From contig JAEPMJ010000001.1 in assembly GCA_017644005.1 (NCBI GenBank), positions 186,001 to 250,000 on the forward strand: a DNA stretch of 64,000 nucleotides. Direction: 5' to 3'. Below the pieces are notes generated by a model. It was given only the letters and a program-made list of their open reading frames with translations, did not search any database and had not been told where the DNA came from. Below, one piece after another: positions 47,556-57,339 of the stretch. The DNA comes from Rhizobiaceae bacterium. GTDB lineage: Bacteria > Pseudomonadota > Alphaproteobacteria > Rhizobiales > Rhizobiaceae. The position numbers and the translations under genes were made by a program. Position 1 is the first letter of the stretch; each line of letters begins with the position of its first letter.

Positions 47556-48533
47556 CTACTCACCTTGCCCGGTCATGTCACGCGGGGCGGCGGCCCTGCG
47601 CAAACGATCGTTGATCGCCTCGCCAAGCCCGTCATGTGGGATTGGCTCGACGGCAATGGCCGTCGCTTGCGCGCGGTCGAGTTCGCGCATGGCGGAAAAC
47701 AGATTGGCTGCCGCCTCGCGCAGATCGCCCGCCTCCGAGAGGTTGACGGTTGCTTCGGCATGCCCGGCGCCTTGTGCGCGCCGCGGGCCGAAGGCCAGAA
47801 GCGCCTCGCCGGGACTCACCTCCCGCACATCCAGCCGCACGGGCAGCTGCGGCGCGTAATGCGAAAGAAGCATGCCGGGCGCCTGCACCTTGGCACCTGT
47901 TGCTGCCACAAGCCGGGTTTTCACAACATCTTCAATGGCATCACGCGCGATGCCGCCCGGCCGCAGCAACGTGACCCGGTCGCCATCAATGCTCACAATC
48001 GTGGATTCGACACCGACCTGCGCGGAGCCGCCATCGACGATCAGGTCTATGCGGTCGCCGAGCTCGGCGTCCACCGCTGCAGCGGTCGTTGCGCTGATGC
48101 GGCCTGACCGGTTAGCGCTCGGAGCAGCCAGCGGACGGCCGAGTTCGGCGATCAGCGCACGCGTAAACGCGCTTCGCGGAACGCGGATTGCCAGCGTGTC
48201 GAGCCCGGCCGTCACCAGCGGATGAACCGGTGAGGTCGCTGCCATCGGCAGTACCATCGTCAGCGGTCCGGGCCAGAACTTCTCGGCCAGCGCCCGCGCC
48301 CTGTCATTGAATGTGACCAGTTCGGCCGCCATGCCGATATTGGCGACATGCGCAATCAACGGATTGAAGCGCGGGCGACCCTTGGTTTCGAATATCGTCG
48401 CAACCGCCTCGCCATTGAAAGCGTCGGCAGCCAGACCGTAGACCGTCTCCGTAGGAATGGCGACCACGCCGCCGGCACTGAGCAGTGCCGCCGCCTCACG
48501 CAATGCCCGTTCGTGTCGAATGATCCTGGCCAA
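47556..48533 (-). CDS. L-threonylcarbamoyladenylate synthase (Sua5/TsaC)
   Basis: 325 aa, the two-domain Sua5 form. The catalytic YrdC domain has GGVVAIPTETVYGLAADAFN, IFETKGRPRFNPLIAHV, TLAIRVPRS and APSANRSGRISATTA; the Sua5 C-terminal domain follows (APGMLLSHYAPQLPVRLDV). It makes threonylcarbamoyl-AMP for the t6A37 modification of ANN-decoding tRNAs. The start is TTG at 48533, which gives the normal N-terminus (ARIIRHERALREAA). Divergent from an exported protein gene. Confidence 0.95.
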   Translation of the reverse strand: MARIIRHERALREAAALLSAGGVVAIPTETVYGLAADAFNGEAVATIFETKGRPRFNPLIAHVANIGMAAELVTFNDRARALAEKFWPGPLTMVLPMAATSPVHPLVTAGLDTLAIRVPRSAFTRALIAELGRPLAAPSANRSGRISATTAAAVDAELGDRIDLIVDGGSAQVGVESTIVSIDGDRVTLLRPGGIARDAIEDVVKTRLVAATGAKVQAPGMLLSHYAPQLPVRLDVREVSPGEALLAFGPRRAQGAGHAEATVNLSEAGDLREAAANLFSAMRELDRAQATAIAVEPIPHDGLGEAINDRLRRAAAPRDMTGQGE

Positions 48534-48717
48534 ACTCGTTCACGCAGCTTTTTGCATGTCGGTACAGCCACTTGCGCGCTGCGGCAAGGCCGGGCAAGGG
48601 CTGTCGTAGCGTCACCGCTTTGTTAATCATTAACCACTATTTTCCGTGCGATGTGGCCGTGAAAGCGCGCTGCAGGCGGTTCGATGGGGTGTTGAGCCGG
48701 ACAGCCGGGAGATTCAA

Positions 48718-49299
48718 TTGCGCCTAGCCTTCGCGACCATATTGATGGCTTTTGGGGCCACAAATGCCGCGAATGCCTCGTCTTTCGTTGTGCTGGACCC
48801 GCTCAAAGACGCGGAAAGCCCGTCAATCATTGTGCTTGGAAAGCCTGAGTCAGGCTCTTTCACCGCCGCTGGAGAGCCCCGGCACGCGGCCATTCCGATG
48901 CCTAGCTTCGAGCGTTTCGGCGGCGCACCAGCCTCAGAACCGAAATTCATAACCGTCAGCCCCTCCGTCATAGCCATGGTCGATACGCCTGGGCCCGTCA
49001 CAATGGAGAATGTCGCGTCAATCGGGGACAGCAGGTCGAGGACGCGCTCGCCGCATACGCTACCCATGGTCATTCGCGGCGGCATTGTCGGCGATGCGTT
49101 TGTTTCAGGAGCGATGCCCGGATCCTCCACACCAGCCGCCGTCGATCACGCCGCGCAACCACAGCAGGAAGTCAGTTCCGCACCGCCGCCAAGCGCTGCG
49201 AAGCAGCCTGCCTCACCGGACATCCCGCCTTCGCCTTCGGAGCGGCTGCCCAAATCCGCACTTCCACCGCCATCGCCGCCGACCGGACGCATGGAATAG
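48718..49299 (+). CDS. Exported proline-rich protein of unknown function
   Basis: About 193 aa. A signal peptide (RLAFATILMAFGATNAANAS) is followed by a Ser/Pro-rich body without cysteines and a strongly proline-rich C-terminus (SAPPPSAAKQPASPDIPPSP). The start chosen is TTG at 48718 with a cgggag ribosome site 6-7 nt upstream; GTG at 48646 keeps the frame but puts the signal peptide inside. No family recognised. The proline tail could span the periplasm or cell wall. Confidence 0.6.
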   Translation: MRLAFATILMAFGATNAANASSFVVLDPLKDAESPSIIVLGKPESGSFTAAGEPRHAAIPMPSFERFGGAPASEPKFITVSPSVIAMVDTPGPVTMENVASIGDSRSRTRSPHTLPMVIRGGIVGDAFVSGAMPGSSTPAAVDHAAQPQQEVSSAPPPSAAKQPASPDIPPSPSERLPKSALPPPSPPTGRME

Positions 49300-49365
49300 G
49301 CGGCCTGCTTTTCACCTGAATTGGGTGTAGTGCTTGTGCGATCGTCTTTGCACGGGGGTATTCCA

Positions 49366-49818
49366 ATGTCGCTTCAGTCTGCAGTTTCAAACGTGCTGGT
49401 CGTCGCGCTGATGGCGCTCGCCGCAACCGGCCCGGCGCTAGGCGACACCTATCTCGGCAGCTACATGGCCCGGCTATCGGAGCGCGACCATTTCGCCAGC
49501 GACGGCTACCGGCTGGATACGGCTGCGCAGGTTGTGCGGCAGGACCGCGCCAATGTGCACCGTTTCAAGAAGATCGATGCCGAGGACGGCGACGACCCCT
49601 GGTTCGGCCAGGCGAATGCGCGCAACACGCTGGAGCAGTTTCTGAACCGCAGGGAGGCGATGGACGCCGCGACCCGCGACGCAATCTTCAACGGCACGCC
49701 GCTGGTGCAGGTCGACGTCTACCAGAACTCGGCCGTCGTCACGATCATCGGACCGGGCGCTGGCGGAGGAAGCGGCGGCATCTCGGGCGGTTCGCAGGGA
49801 ACCATACCTTCAAACTAG
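49366..49818 (+). CDS. Exported protein of unknown function with glycine-rich C-terminus
   Basis: 150 aa. A signal peptide (SNVLVVALMALAATGPALGD) precedes a charged helical part (GSYMARLSERDHFASDGYRL, FGQANARNTLEQFLNRREAM) and a Gly-rich tail (GPGAGGGSGGISGGSQG). No cysteine and no recognised family. The ATG at 49366 has a G-rich ribosome site (cggggg). It follows another exported protein gene by 66 bp and is convergent with glyS. Confidence 0.68.
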   Translation: MSLQSAVSNVLVVALMALAATGPALGDTYLGSYMARLSERDHFASDGYRLDTAAQVVRQDRANVHRFKKIDAEDGDDPWFGQANARNTLEQFLNRREAMDAATRDAIFNGTPLVQVDVYQNSAVVTIIGPGAGGGSGGISGGSQGTIPSN

Positions 49819-49863
49819 CGGCCAGTTCATTATCCAAGACCGGACCCCTTTGCCCGGATCGCT

Positions 49864-52356
49864 CTAGCCTGCGATCTTCGAAAAGTCGGCCACCTGACCG
49901 GTGGCATCGCGGATGCGGGCAAGCAACGCCAGCCGGTTGGCGCGTACCTTCTCGTCGGGGTCGTTGACCAGCACTTTGTCGAAGAAGGCGTCGATTGGGG
50001 CGCGCAGGCTGCTGAGCGCACGCATTGCGGCCTCATAGTCCAGCGCTTCGGTGGCCATCGCGGCTTCCGTCTCGGCTTTGGCCACTGCGTCGGCCAGTGC
50101 CTTTTCCTCCGGTTCCTTCAGGAGCCCGGTATCAACGGTATCGGCGACGGCCGTGCCCTTTTTTTCCTCTGCGGCCAGGATGTTCGCCGCGCGTTTGGTA
50201 CCGGCGAGCAGGTTCTGACCGTCCTCGGTTTCCAGCAAGGCTCCGAGTGCTGCAACGCGGCGGACGATGAGCAAAAGGTCGTCCGACGCAGGTGTAATCA
50301 CCGCGTCGATCAGATCGTGCCGTGCGCCCTGGTCGCGGAGATAGACCTTCAGGCGGTCGTGGAAGAAAGAAAGGAGACCTTCGCCAACATCGTGTGTAGA
50401 CGCAATCGTGTAACATCTGGCCACCAACTCGTCGCGCCGGTCGAACGCTCTCTCTCCTCCTACCGTAATCCATTGGAACAAAAGTAGATCCGGCAACTCA
50501 TCATCGCGGCTTGGCGGAAGAATCGATTCGTCGAACACCCAGACTGTATCTGTTGATTCAAACGAAAACCGATCTGTTGGCCAAATTTCATGGCCGTCGT
50601 CAGTGATGATCGGCCAAGGTATTTCTCGCCAAAATCGTGGGTACTCGAAATATCCCCCTTCGTTGCGTGTGAGCATACGAAATGCGAGTTCGTACCGTTG
50701 ATAGTGCCGTGGATGTGCTAGGCGCACACAATCAATGAGATTGAGCCGCACCCCATTCTCAACCACAATCCTGATCACCCCCAGCGCCGCTCTCCTCAGC
50801 GCATAGGGATCTTTCGAGCCGGTGGGCTTCTCGTCGATGGCCCAGAAGCCGACCAGCGTGTCGAGCTTGTCGGCCAGCGCGACGGCAACTGAAACCGGCT
50901 CGGTCGGCACAACGTCAGTCGGTCCGAGCGGCTTGTAGTGTTCCTCGATGGCGGCTGCCACGTCGGGCTTCTCGCCCTGCAGAAGCGCATATTTGCGACC
51001 CATCGCGCCCTGAAGTTCCGGGAACTCGCCGACCACCTCGGTCTGCAGATCGGCCTTGGCGAGAAGTGCGGCGCGTCGGGCGTCCTTCGGATCCGCGCCG
51101 ACCGCCGGCGCAAGTTCCTCGGCCAGACGCGCGATGCGCTCCACCCGCTCTCCCTGCGTTCCGAGCTTGGCATGGAAGGTGACGTTCAGATGATCGAGCC
51201 GCGCCATGCGCTGGTCGAGCGGCTTTTTCAGGTCGAGCCCCAGCTTCTCGGCCGACGCCGACAGTTCGCCGAGATCGGGCAGATCGGCCTGGTCGGTCTT
51301 CCAGAAATAGAGCGCGTCGGAGAGGCGCGCGCGTACAACCTTGCCGTTACCCTCGGCGATAACCTTGCCGCCGTCGCTCGCTTCGATGTTGGCGGTCGGG
51401 ATGAAATGGTTCGACAGCTTGTCTTCGCCTGCACCCGCCGGGCGCGTGACGAAGCATTTCTGATTGGCACGGATGGTGAGGCGGATGACCTCGGCCGGAA
51501 TGTCGAGATAATCCTCTTCGAACGTGCCCATCAGCACGACGGGCCATTCAACCAGGCCCGAGACCTCGTCGAGCAGCCCTTCATCCTCGACCAGTTCCAG
51601 CCCGTTGGCAAATGCCAGATTTGCGGCATCGCTGCGGATGATTTCCTTGCGACGCCCGGCATCGAGAACGACCTTGGCGGCTTCCAGCTTCGACACATAA
51701 TCGTCGAAGCGGCGCACCTCGAATGCCTCCGGGGCGTGGAAGCGGTGACCGCAGGTGACGTTGCCGGCGCGGATGCCGTCGACCTCGAAGTCCACTACAA
51801 CCGGCTCCTCGGTCTCCGGGCCGAATGTGCAGACGATGGACTGCAGCGGGCGTACCCAGCGCAGGCTTTCGCTGCCTTTCGCCTCGTCGCCGTAAAGGCG
51901 CGTGCCGCGCGGCGCGGAAGCCGCGCCCCAGCGCATCGACTTCGGCCAGGGGAAGCTGCGGATCAGCGCCGGCAGCGCTTCGGCGATGATGTCTTCGGCC
52001 GCGCGGCCGGGCTTTTCGATCACCGCAACGTAAAAGTCACCCTTTTTCGGGTCAGTCTGGATTTGCGCCTCGCCGACATCCGACAGACCGGCAGAGCGCA
52101 GGAAACCCTGCACCGCCTGTTCGGGCGCCTTGGTGCTCGGGCCCTTGCGCTCCTCGCGTACGTCCTTCGAACGGGCGGTGACGCCACGAATGTCGAGCGC
52201 CAGACGGCGCGGCGTCCAATATTCGCGCGCCGCTTCGTAGGTCAGCCCGCCGTCCACAAGCGCATCGGTGACCAGCTTCTTCAGATCGCCCGCAGCCTTG
52301 CGCTGCATGCGGGCGGGAATCTCTTCGGAGCGAAGTTCCAGCAACAAGTCAGGCAT
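49864..52356 (-). CDS. glyS: Glycyl-tRNA synthetase beta subunit, with an in-frame insertion
   Basis: 830 aa, against about 690 in E. coli. The N-terminal [20 protein letters not shown], the B3/B4-like and HD-like central parts ([51 protein letters not shown]) and the C-terminal anticodon-binding region ([20 protein letters not shown]) are all present. Residues about 542-660, between the RIVVENG helix and [20 protein letters not shown], form an extra segment that E. coli GlyS replaces with a short linker. The gene is uninterrupted and probably functional as the partner of GlyQ. A second copy of the first 13 codons lies 118 bp upstream. Confidence 0.96.
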   Translation of the reverse strand: MPDLLLELRSEEIPARMQRKAAGDLKKLVTDALVDGGLTYEAAREYWTPRRLALDIRGVTARSKDVREERKGPSTKAPEQAVQGFLRSAGLSDVGEAQIQTDPKKGDFYVAVIEKPGRAAEDIIAEALPALIRSFPWPKSMRWGAASAPRGTRLYGDEAKGSESLRWVRPLQSIVCTFGPETEEPVVVDFEVDGIRAGNVTCGHRFHAPEAFEVRRFDDYVSKLEAAKVVLDAGRRKEIIRSDAANLAFANGLELVEDEGLLDEVSGLVEWPVVLMGTFEEDYLDIPAEVIRLTIRANQKCFVTRPAGAGEDKLSNHFIPTANIEASDGGKVIAEGNGKVVRARLSDALYFWKTDQADLPDLGELSASAEKLGLDLKKPLDQRMARLDHLNVTFHAKLGTQGERVERIARLAEELAPAVGADPKDARRAALLAKADLQTEVVGEFPELQGAMGRKYALLQGEKPDVAAAIEEHYKPLGPTDVVPTEPVSVAVALADKLDTLVGFWAIDEKPTGSKDPYALRRAALGVIRIVVENGVRLNLIDCVRLAHPRHYQRYELAFRMLTRNEGGYFEYPRFWREIPWPIITDDGHEIWPTDRFSFESTDTVWVFDESILPPSRDDELPDLLLFQWITVGGERAFDRRDELVARCYTIASTHDVGEGLLSFFHDRLKVYLRDQGARHDLIDAVITPASDDLLLIVRRVAALGALLETEDGQNLLAGTKRAANILAAEEKKGTAVADTVDTGLLKEPEEKALADAVAKAETEAAMATEALDYEAAMRALSSLRAPIDAFFDKVLVNDPDEKVRANRLALLARIRDATGQVADFSKIAG
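50377..50733 (-). other. Insertion segment inside glyS with different codon use
   Basis: About 119 codons (residues 542-660 of GlyS) that do not match the normal GlyRS beta chain. The stretch uses many A/T-ending and locally rare codons (aca, aga, gga, cta, ata) unlike the GC-rich codons on either side. The peptide is rich in aromatic and acidic residues ([40 protein letters not shown]) and has no recognised domain. The frame is kept at both joins. Confidence 0.75.
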
Positions 52357-52435
52357 TGGTGTCCTCCGACCGTATGCCTTTTCTTGTATTGCGCGTCCTC
52401 GTGGCTCCGCCGCTGCGGTCGCGCGGCAGCGCAGA

Positions 52436-52474
52436 AATCTCTTCGGAACGAAGTTCTAGCAGGAGGTCGGGCAT
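52436..52474 (-). repeat. Duplicate of the glyS 5' end, with synonymous differences only
   Basis: 39 bp here match 52318-52356 (the first 13 glyS codons) at 33 of 39 positions, offset by 118 bp. Both encode [13 protein letters not shown], so all six differences are silent. After codon 13 the copy runs into unrelated Arg-rich sequence and stops in the glyS start region. It looks like the remnant start of another glyS allele. A ggag-like site is not evident, so it is probably untranslated. Confidence 0.8.
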
Positions 52475-52656
52475 TTGGGGGCTCGCGGCGAAAATTGTTT
52501 GCCGGGCGAATAGCAACTCCGCCGCTTGCTGTCACCCGCAAGCTTGAACGCCACATGAACCGGCGGCCCAGCATCGGTTCAGCGGGCATGCCGCAAGGTG
52601 CGTCCATCAGCCTCCACAAGCGAAGGAGCCAACCGGTAGGCGAAAGGGACAAGACC

Positions 52657-52827
52657 ATGAGGGCCGCATCCAGACTTATCCAGATCGCCGCGTTCGCTGC
52701 TTTGTTCACCGCCTACGCATATGCACAAAGCACGAGCGAGCTTTCAGGCGTGCGCAGGGCGTTGCAAACAATCGGAACCGCAGTCGAGCCGGACACAGGT
52801 TCGCCCGACTACCGCGAAACGGCCTGA
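52657..52827 (+). CDS. Small exported protein between glyQ and glyS, opposite strand
   Basis: 56 aa. A convincing signal peptide (RLIQIAAFAALFTAYAYA, cleavage after AYA) and a short polar mature part (QSTSELSGVRRALQTIGTAV). An aaaggg ribosome site precedes the ATG at 52657. No family recognised. It lies antiparallel in the 505-bp gap between glyQ and glyS, whose remaining parts (52475-52656) show no gene. The call rests on signal peptide, ribosome site and placement only. Confidence 0.5.
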   Translation: MRAASRLIQIAAFAALFTAYAYAQSTSELSGVRRALQTIGTAVEPDTGSPDYRETA

Positions 52828-52861
52828 TTGCCAGATATTTCCCAGCAACGAAAAGGCGCGT

Positions 52862-53800
52862 TCAGGCGGCTGCCCCGCCTGCCTCTGTCAGCAGGAATGC
52901 CTCGCCGCAGGCCTTGGCCAGGTCGCGCACGCGAAGGATGTAGCTCTGCCGCTCCGTCACCGAGATCACGCCGCGCGCATCGAGCAGGTTGAAGACGTGG
53001 CTTGCCTTGATGCACTGGTCGTAGGCGGGCAGCACCATGCGGTGCAGTTTCGCGCCATCGGCCGGCGCGCCGGCTTCGAGAAGCGCGCGGCATTCCTTTT
53101 CCGCGTCGATGAAATGCTGGTGCAGGATCGTGGTGTCGGCGTGCTCGAAATTGTGGCGCGAATATTCCTGCTCGGCCTGAAGAAAGACGTCGCCATAGGT
53201 GACCTTGCCCGGCCCTTCGACGCCGTTGAAATTCAGGTCGTAGACATTGTCGACGCCCTGAACATACATGGCCAGCCGCTCCAGCCCGTAGGTCAGTTCG
53301 CCAGAAACCGGTGCGCATTCGATGCCGCAGACCTGCTGGAAATAGGTAAACTGCGAGACTTCCATGCCATCGCACCAGCACTCCCAGCCGAGACCCCATG
53401 CGCCCAGCGTCGGGCTCTCCCAGTCGTCTTCCACGAAGCGGATGTCGTGTAGCGCAGTGTCGATGCCGATCGCCTCAAGCGAGCCGACATAAAGCTCCTG
53501 CAGGTTGGGCGGGTTCGGCTTCAGGATCACCTGATACTGGTAGTAGTGCTGCAGGCGGTTCGGGTTTTCGCCGTAGCGGCCGTCCTTCGGCCGGCGTGAG
53601 GGTTGCACGTAGGCGGCGTTCCATGGGCGCGGCCCGAGCGAGCGCAACGTGGTGGCCGGGTGGAAAGTGCCGGCGCCGACTTCCATGTCGTAAGGCTGCA
53701 GGATGACGCAGCCACGCGCGGCCCAATAGGCGTGAAGCGCGAGGATGAGACCCTGAAACGACTTTGTCGGGTCCAGGTCGGCGGGCGACTGTGCCGTCAT
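52862..53800 (-). CDS. glyQ: Glycyl-tRNA synthetase alpha subunit
   Basis: 312 aa class II aminoacyl-tRNA synthetase chain carrying the active site. Signatures: [60 protein letters not shown], and [20 protein letters not shown]. The start chosen is ATG at 53800 ([17 protein letters not shown]); the frame is open 68 codons further without conserved sequence. It works as an alpha2beta2 enzyme with GlyS, but the two genes are separated by 505 bp holding a reverse-strand ORF, so glyS may have its own promoter. Confidence 0.98.
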   Translation of the reverse strand: MTAQSPADLDPTKSFQGLILALHAYWAARGCVILQPYDMEVGAGTFHPATTLRSLGPRPWNAAYVQPSRRPKDGRYGENPNRLQHYYQYQVILKPNPPNLQELYVGSLEAIGIDTALHDIRFVEDDWESPTLGAWGLGWECWCDGMEVSQFTYFQQVCGIECAPVSGELTYGLERLAMYVQGVDNVYDLNFNGVEGPGKVTYGDVFLQAEQEYSRHNFEHADTTILHQHFIDAEKECRALLEAGAPADGAKLHRMVLPAYDQCIKASHVFNLLDARGVISVTERQSYILRVRDLAKACGEAFLLTEAGGAAA

Positions 53801-53874
53801 GAAATGCCTCGGAACGGTACCAAAAATCGGCCCTCTCGTAGTCGGGCGCCGAACGAGCGTCAAGAAACGCAGAT

Positions 53875-55830
53875 TCAGTTGGACGGGAGGCGCAACTTCT
53901 GACCCGGAAAAATAGCGTCCGGCGAACCGCCAAGCTCCGGATTGAGCTCGATGATCTCCTCGTAGCGGCTGCCACGGCCCAACCGGTCTGCTGCAATGGA
54001 CCACAGGCTTTGGCCGGGCTGAACGACATGGTCGTCGCCCGCCAGTGGCGATGCGTCGGTCTGCGTGTCGGCGATGCCGCCGGCCATCGCGACCTCCACC
54101 TGCTCGTCAGTGCCCGCTTTTGCCTGATCGGCCACCGGCGGCAGCCCATCCGACAGTTTCTTGAGCACTTCGGCCAGAAGGTCAGGCTCCGGGTCGAGGT
54201 CGCGAGCGTGGTTCCACTGGAAGCGCGCCTCGAGCCTCCTTCCGACACGCCAGTAGGCGTCACCCAGGTGGTCGTTCAGGATCGGGTCGTCCGGCATCAG
54301 ACCGACCGCGCGCTCCAACTCCTTGGCGGCCTCGTCGTAACGACCAAGCCGGTAATAGGCCCAGCCCAGCGAATCGACGATATAGCCGTCGCTTGGCCGC
54401 AATTCGACAGCCTTGCGGATCAGCTCAAGCCCCTGTTCGAGGTTGCGGTTCATATCGACCCATGAATATCCCAGATAGTTCAGCACCTGCGGCTGATCGG
54501 GATAGAGCTGCAGCGCCTTGAAGAAATTGGGCTCAGCCTTCTCCCACTCCTTGAGTCGCTCATAAGCGATGCCGCGCTGATAGAAGATGTTCCAGTCGGC
54601 ACGGTCAGGTTCTCCAATCGCCTCCACGGCGCGATCATAGACATTGGCCGCTGCGCGATAGTCCATGCGCGAAGAGTGAACGCTTCCAAGCGCCAAAAAA
54701 GCGCGGCGGTCATCAGGCGAACTCTCCAGCACCGCCTCCAGATGCGAGATCGCCTCGTCGTAGCGTTCCAGGTCGGCGAGGTTCAGGCCAAGCTGAAGTT
54801 CCGCGAGTTCCTTCTGCGGCGCGGTATCGGGTACCTGTTCGTAGAACGCCACCGCTTCCTCGGCCTTGCCTGTCTGCTCCGCCAATGCGGCGAGTTGCAT
54901 CAGCGCGGGCACATTTTCGGGCCTCAAGGCAAGCGCCATACGCAGATAGAGCCGGACAAAATCCTCGCCGCCGCCGCGATTCAGTGCCGTGCCGACATTC
55001 AACAGCACCTCGGATGCGCCCTGGATGGCGTTGCCGACCAGCGGTGCAATCGTCTCACCTGCTTCCAGCCGCCTGCGCAGTTCGGCCATATCCAGGCGGC
55101 CGAGGTGAATTTTCTCCACCTCGTCAATCATTTCCAGTGCAGCTTTGGATTCACCTCCGCTCGCAAGGTGCCCGGCGTAGGACTCGATCGCGCGCAGAAA
55201 GGTCTCGGGCGCCGCCGTCGCGGTTGCCGGGTTGGTGACGATCCGCTCATAGGCCTTTGTGGCCGCGTCATAATCGCCACTGCTCTCGGCGATCAGCGCC
55301 GTGTGGTAGGCCGAAAACACCTCGAACCAGGCCGGTCCCTCGAGGGCAGCCGCCCTGGCGACGGCAGCCGCGCTGTCACCAGCGCCGTATTCGACCCAGG
55401 CCGACATAAGGCTTGTGATCAGGCGATCCAGGTCAGATTCCAGCGTCAGTTTCAGCAGGAATTTGGCGTCATCGAACTCGGCCTTGCGGATGGCGTCCAC
55501 CGCGAGCGCAACACGCGAAAAACGTTCGACTTCGGCTACTTCCTTCAGATCAGTTGCGTAGATCAGCGCACGGTCGAACTCGCCGCTGGAAATCAGGGCA
55601 ACCATCAGATTTTGCTTCAGGCTTTCGTTACGCGGATCGAATGCGAGGGCACGGGTGTAGAATTTGATGGCGTTCGAGAAGTCGGATTCGTTTTCCGCAA
55701 CGCGGGCGGCAAGGAATGCGCCAGCCAGCGAATTGGCCCGGACCTGCTGGGTATCGGATTGCGCCAGCCCGGTAGCCGGCCAGGCCAGCGCCATTGCCGT
55801 CGCAACTAAAAGAATCGCCGATCGCCGCAT
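53875..55830 (-). CDS. Exported TPR-repeat protein with C-terminal LysM domain
   Basis: 651 aa. A signal peptide ([20 protein letters not shown]) is followed by many tetratricopeptide-like helices (for example [40 protein letters not shown] [20 protein letters not shown]) and a C-terminal LysM motif ([32 protein letters not shown]). The build suggests a periplasmic scaffold that binds peptidoglycan through LysM; BamD/NrfG-like roles cannot be told apart. The start chosen is ATG at 55830, where the signal peptide begins. It lies 74 bp upstream of glyQ on the same strand. Confidence 0.9.
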   Translation of the reverse strand: MRRSAILLVATAMALAWPATGLAQSDTQQVRANSLAGAFLAARVAENESDFSNAIKFYTRALAFDPRNESLKQNLMVALISSGEFDRALIYATDLKEVAEVERFSRVALAVDAIRKAEFDDAKFLLKLTLESDLDRLITSLMSAWVEYGAGDSAAAVARAAALEGPAWFEVFSAYHTALIAESSGDYDAATKAYERIVTNPATATAAPETFLRAIESYAGHLASGGESKAALEMIDEVEKIHLGRLDMAELRRRLEAGETIAPLVGNAIQGASEVLLNVGTALNRGGGEDFVRLYLRMALALRPENVPALMQLAALAEQTGKAEEAVAFYEQVPDTAPQKELAELQLGLNLADLERYDEAISHLEAVLESSPDDRRAFLALGSVHSSRMDYRAAANVYDRAVEAIGEPDRADWNIFYQRGIAYERLKEWEKAEPNFFKALQLYPDQPQVLNYLGYSWVDMNRNLEQGLELIRKAVELRPSDGYIVDSLGWAYYRLGRYDEAAKELERAVGLMPDDPILNDHLGDAYWRVGRRLEARFQWNHARDLDPEPDLLAEVLKKLSDGLPPVADQAKAGTDEQVEVAMAGGIADTQTDASPLAGDDHVVQPGQSLWSIAADRLGRGSRYEEIIELNPELGGSPDAIFPGQKLRLPSN

Positions 55831-55965
55831 CCGAATTCTTCTGCCTCGCGGTTTAAGCCTACCCCAGTCGCGGCTCACTCTCGGCGCCAAGCATGGCCTT
55901 TTTGCGGAGCCGCTTCAACCAGCCCGGATACCGCGCCGAACCGATTTCACCGCCGCCACCTTGAG

Positions 55966-56982
55966 TCAGTTAACGCGATTGACGCAGAAGTCTATCACTT
56001 CCAGCAACGCGGATTTGTGAGCAGAGGCCTCCATCGGCGCGAGTCCGTCGCGAGCAATACCGCCAAAGTGACGTGCACGCGCAACCGTGTCGGCGATCGC
56101 GTCGTATTTGGCAATCAGTTCGCAGGCCTGTTCCAGCTCCTCATCGCCATTCTGGTCCTGTTCGATGGCGCGGCGCCAGAATTCGCGCTCTTTTTCACTG
56201 CCGCGGCGATAGCTCAGGATCACCGGAAGCGTGACTTTACCCTCACGGAAATCGTCACCGACATTCTTGCCAAGATCCTTGGCGCTGCCACCGTAATCCA
56301 GCGCGTCGTCGATTAACTGGAATGCCAAACCGAGATTGGTGCCATAGGAGCGTAATGCCGCGCGGTCGTTCTTGCTGGCGCCCGCGATCACGGGGCCAAC
56401 CTCGGCCGCAGCCGAAAACAGCGCGGCCGTCTTCGCCTTGATGACGGAGAGATATTCATCCTCCGTGGTTTCCAGATTGCCGGCCACGCCGAGCTGCATC
56501 ACTTCGCCTTCAGCGATAACCGTGGCGGCCGCCGAAAGAATATCCAGGCAATCCAGAGAGCCTACTTCGACCATCATACGGAACGCCTGGCCGAGCAGGA
56601 AATCGCCGACGAGAACGCTTGCCTGGTTGCCCCAGATGGTACGCGCGGTCTTCTTGCCGCGGCGCATGCCGCTTTCGTCCACAACATCGTCATGCAACAA
56701 GGTGGCTGTGTGCATGAACTCGACGCTTGCAGCGAGCTTGACGTGGCTGTCGCCAGAATAACCGAACATCTGTGCGGCTGCCAGCGTGAGCATCGGGCGC
56801 AGACGTTTGCCGCCCGACGAAATCAGGTGATTGGCGACTTCGGGGATCATCTCCACGTCGGAGCCGGCTTTCGACAGGATCAGCTCGTTGACGCGGCCCA
56901 TATCGGCGCGGGTCAGCCCGACGAGCGCAGCAATTGACGCCTGGCCACGCTTGCCTTCTTCCATTGATACGACAACACCCAC
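55966..56982 (-). CDS. Polyprenyl diphosphate synthase (octaprenyl/decaprenyl type)
   Basis: 338 aa trans-prenyl transferase that builds the ubiquinone side chain. The first Asp-rich motif is LLHDDVVDE with SSGGKRLRPMLTLAAAQMFG before it; the second is LAFQLIDDALDYGGSAKDLG. Chain length cannot be decided. The start is GTG at 56982 because an aaggaag ribosome site lies 5 nt upstream; ATG at 56964 is the next choice and the frame is open to 57045. Divergent from the DUF2007 gene. It links dxs/ispE/ispH to ubiA. Confidence 0.95.
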   Translation of the reverse strand: MGVVVSMEEGKRGQASIAALVGLTRADMGRVNELILSKAGSDVEMIPEVANHLISSGGKRLRPMLTLAAAQMFGYSGDSHVKLAASVEFMHTATLLHDDVVDESGMRRGKKTARTIWGNQASVLVGDFLLGQAFRMMVEVGSLDCLDILSAAATVIAEGEVMQLGVAGNLETTEDEYLSVIKAKTAALFSAAAEVGPVIAGASKNDRAALRSYGTNLGLAFQLIDDALDYGGSAKDLGKNVGDDFREGKVTLPVILSYRRGSEKEREFWRRAIEQDQNGDEELEQACELIAKYDAIADTVARARHFGGIARDGLAPMEASAHKSALLEVIDFCVNRVN

Positions 56983-57117
56983 GCGGACTTCCTTTTGGTT
57001 TTCCGAGCCAGCAGGACCATATTGCGGTGATCGTTTCGACCGCAAGGGGCGAATTGGCGCGGGTTGCGTTGCCCAGACCGCGTTTACAAGCTTCCGCCAA
57101 GCTGCAAGGTAGCCATT

Positions 57118-57339
57118 ATGATCGAACTTGTGCGCACCAATGACCCCGTGGTCATCTCCTTTATCGAGGCGCTGATGCGCGACGCCGATATTGCCTGCCT
57201 GGTCGCCGACCAGAATATGAGCGTCGTAGAAGGCTCGCTCGGCATCTTGCCGCGCCGGGTTCTGGTCGACGAGAGCGACCTTGCCCAGGCAAAACGCATT
57301 CTGCAGGATGCCGGCATCGCTGACGAATTGCGCAAGTGA
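57118..57339 (+). CDS. DUF2007 (putative signal-transducing) protein
   Basis: 73 aa. The sequence MIELVRTNDPVVISFIEALM, then VVEGSLGILPRRVLVDESDL and AQAKRILQDAGI matches the DUF2007 fold, small PII-like cytoplasmic proteins of unknown function. The start ATG at 57118 gives the family N-terminus. Its stop overlaps the GTG start of the methyltransferase (GTGA), so translation is coupled. Confidence 0.92.
   Translation: MIELVRTNDPVVISFIEALMRDADIACLVADQNMSVVEGSLGILPRRVLVDESDLAQAKRILQDAGIADELRK

Noticed and set aside
50938..52827. Long plus-strand frame opposite glyS
   Set aside because: Antisense shadow of a high-GC gene. Only its last 56 codons, after glyS ends, have a signal peptide and ribosome site.
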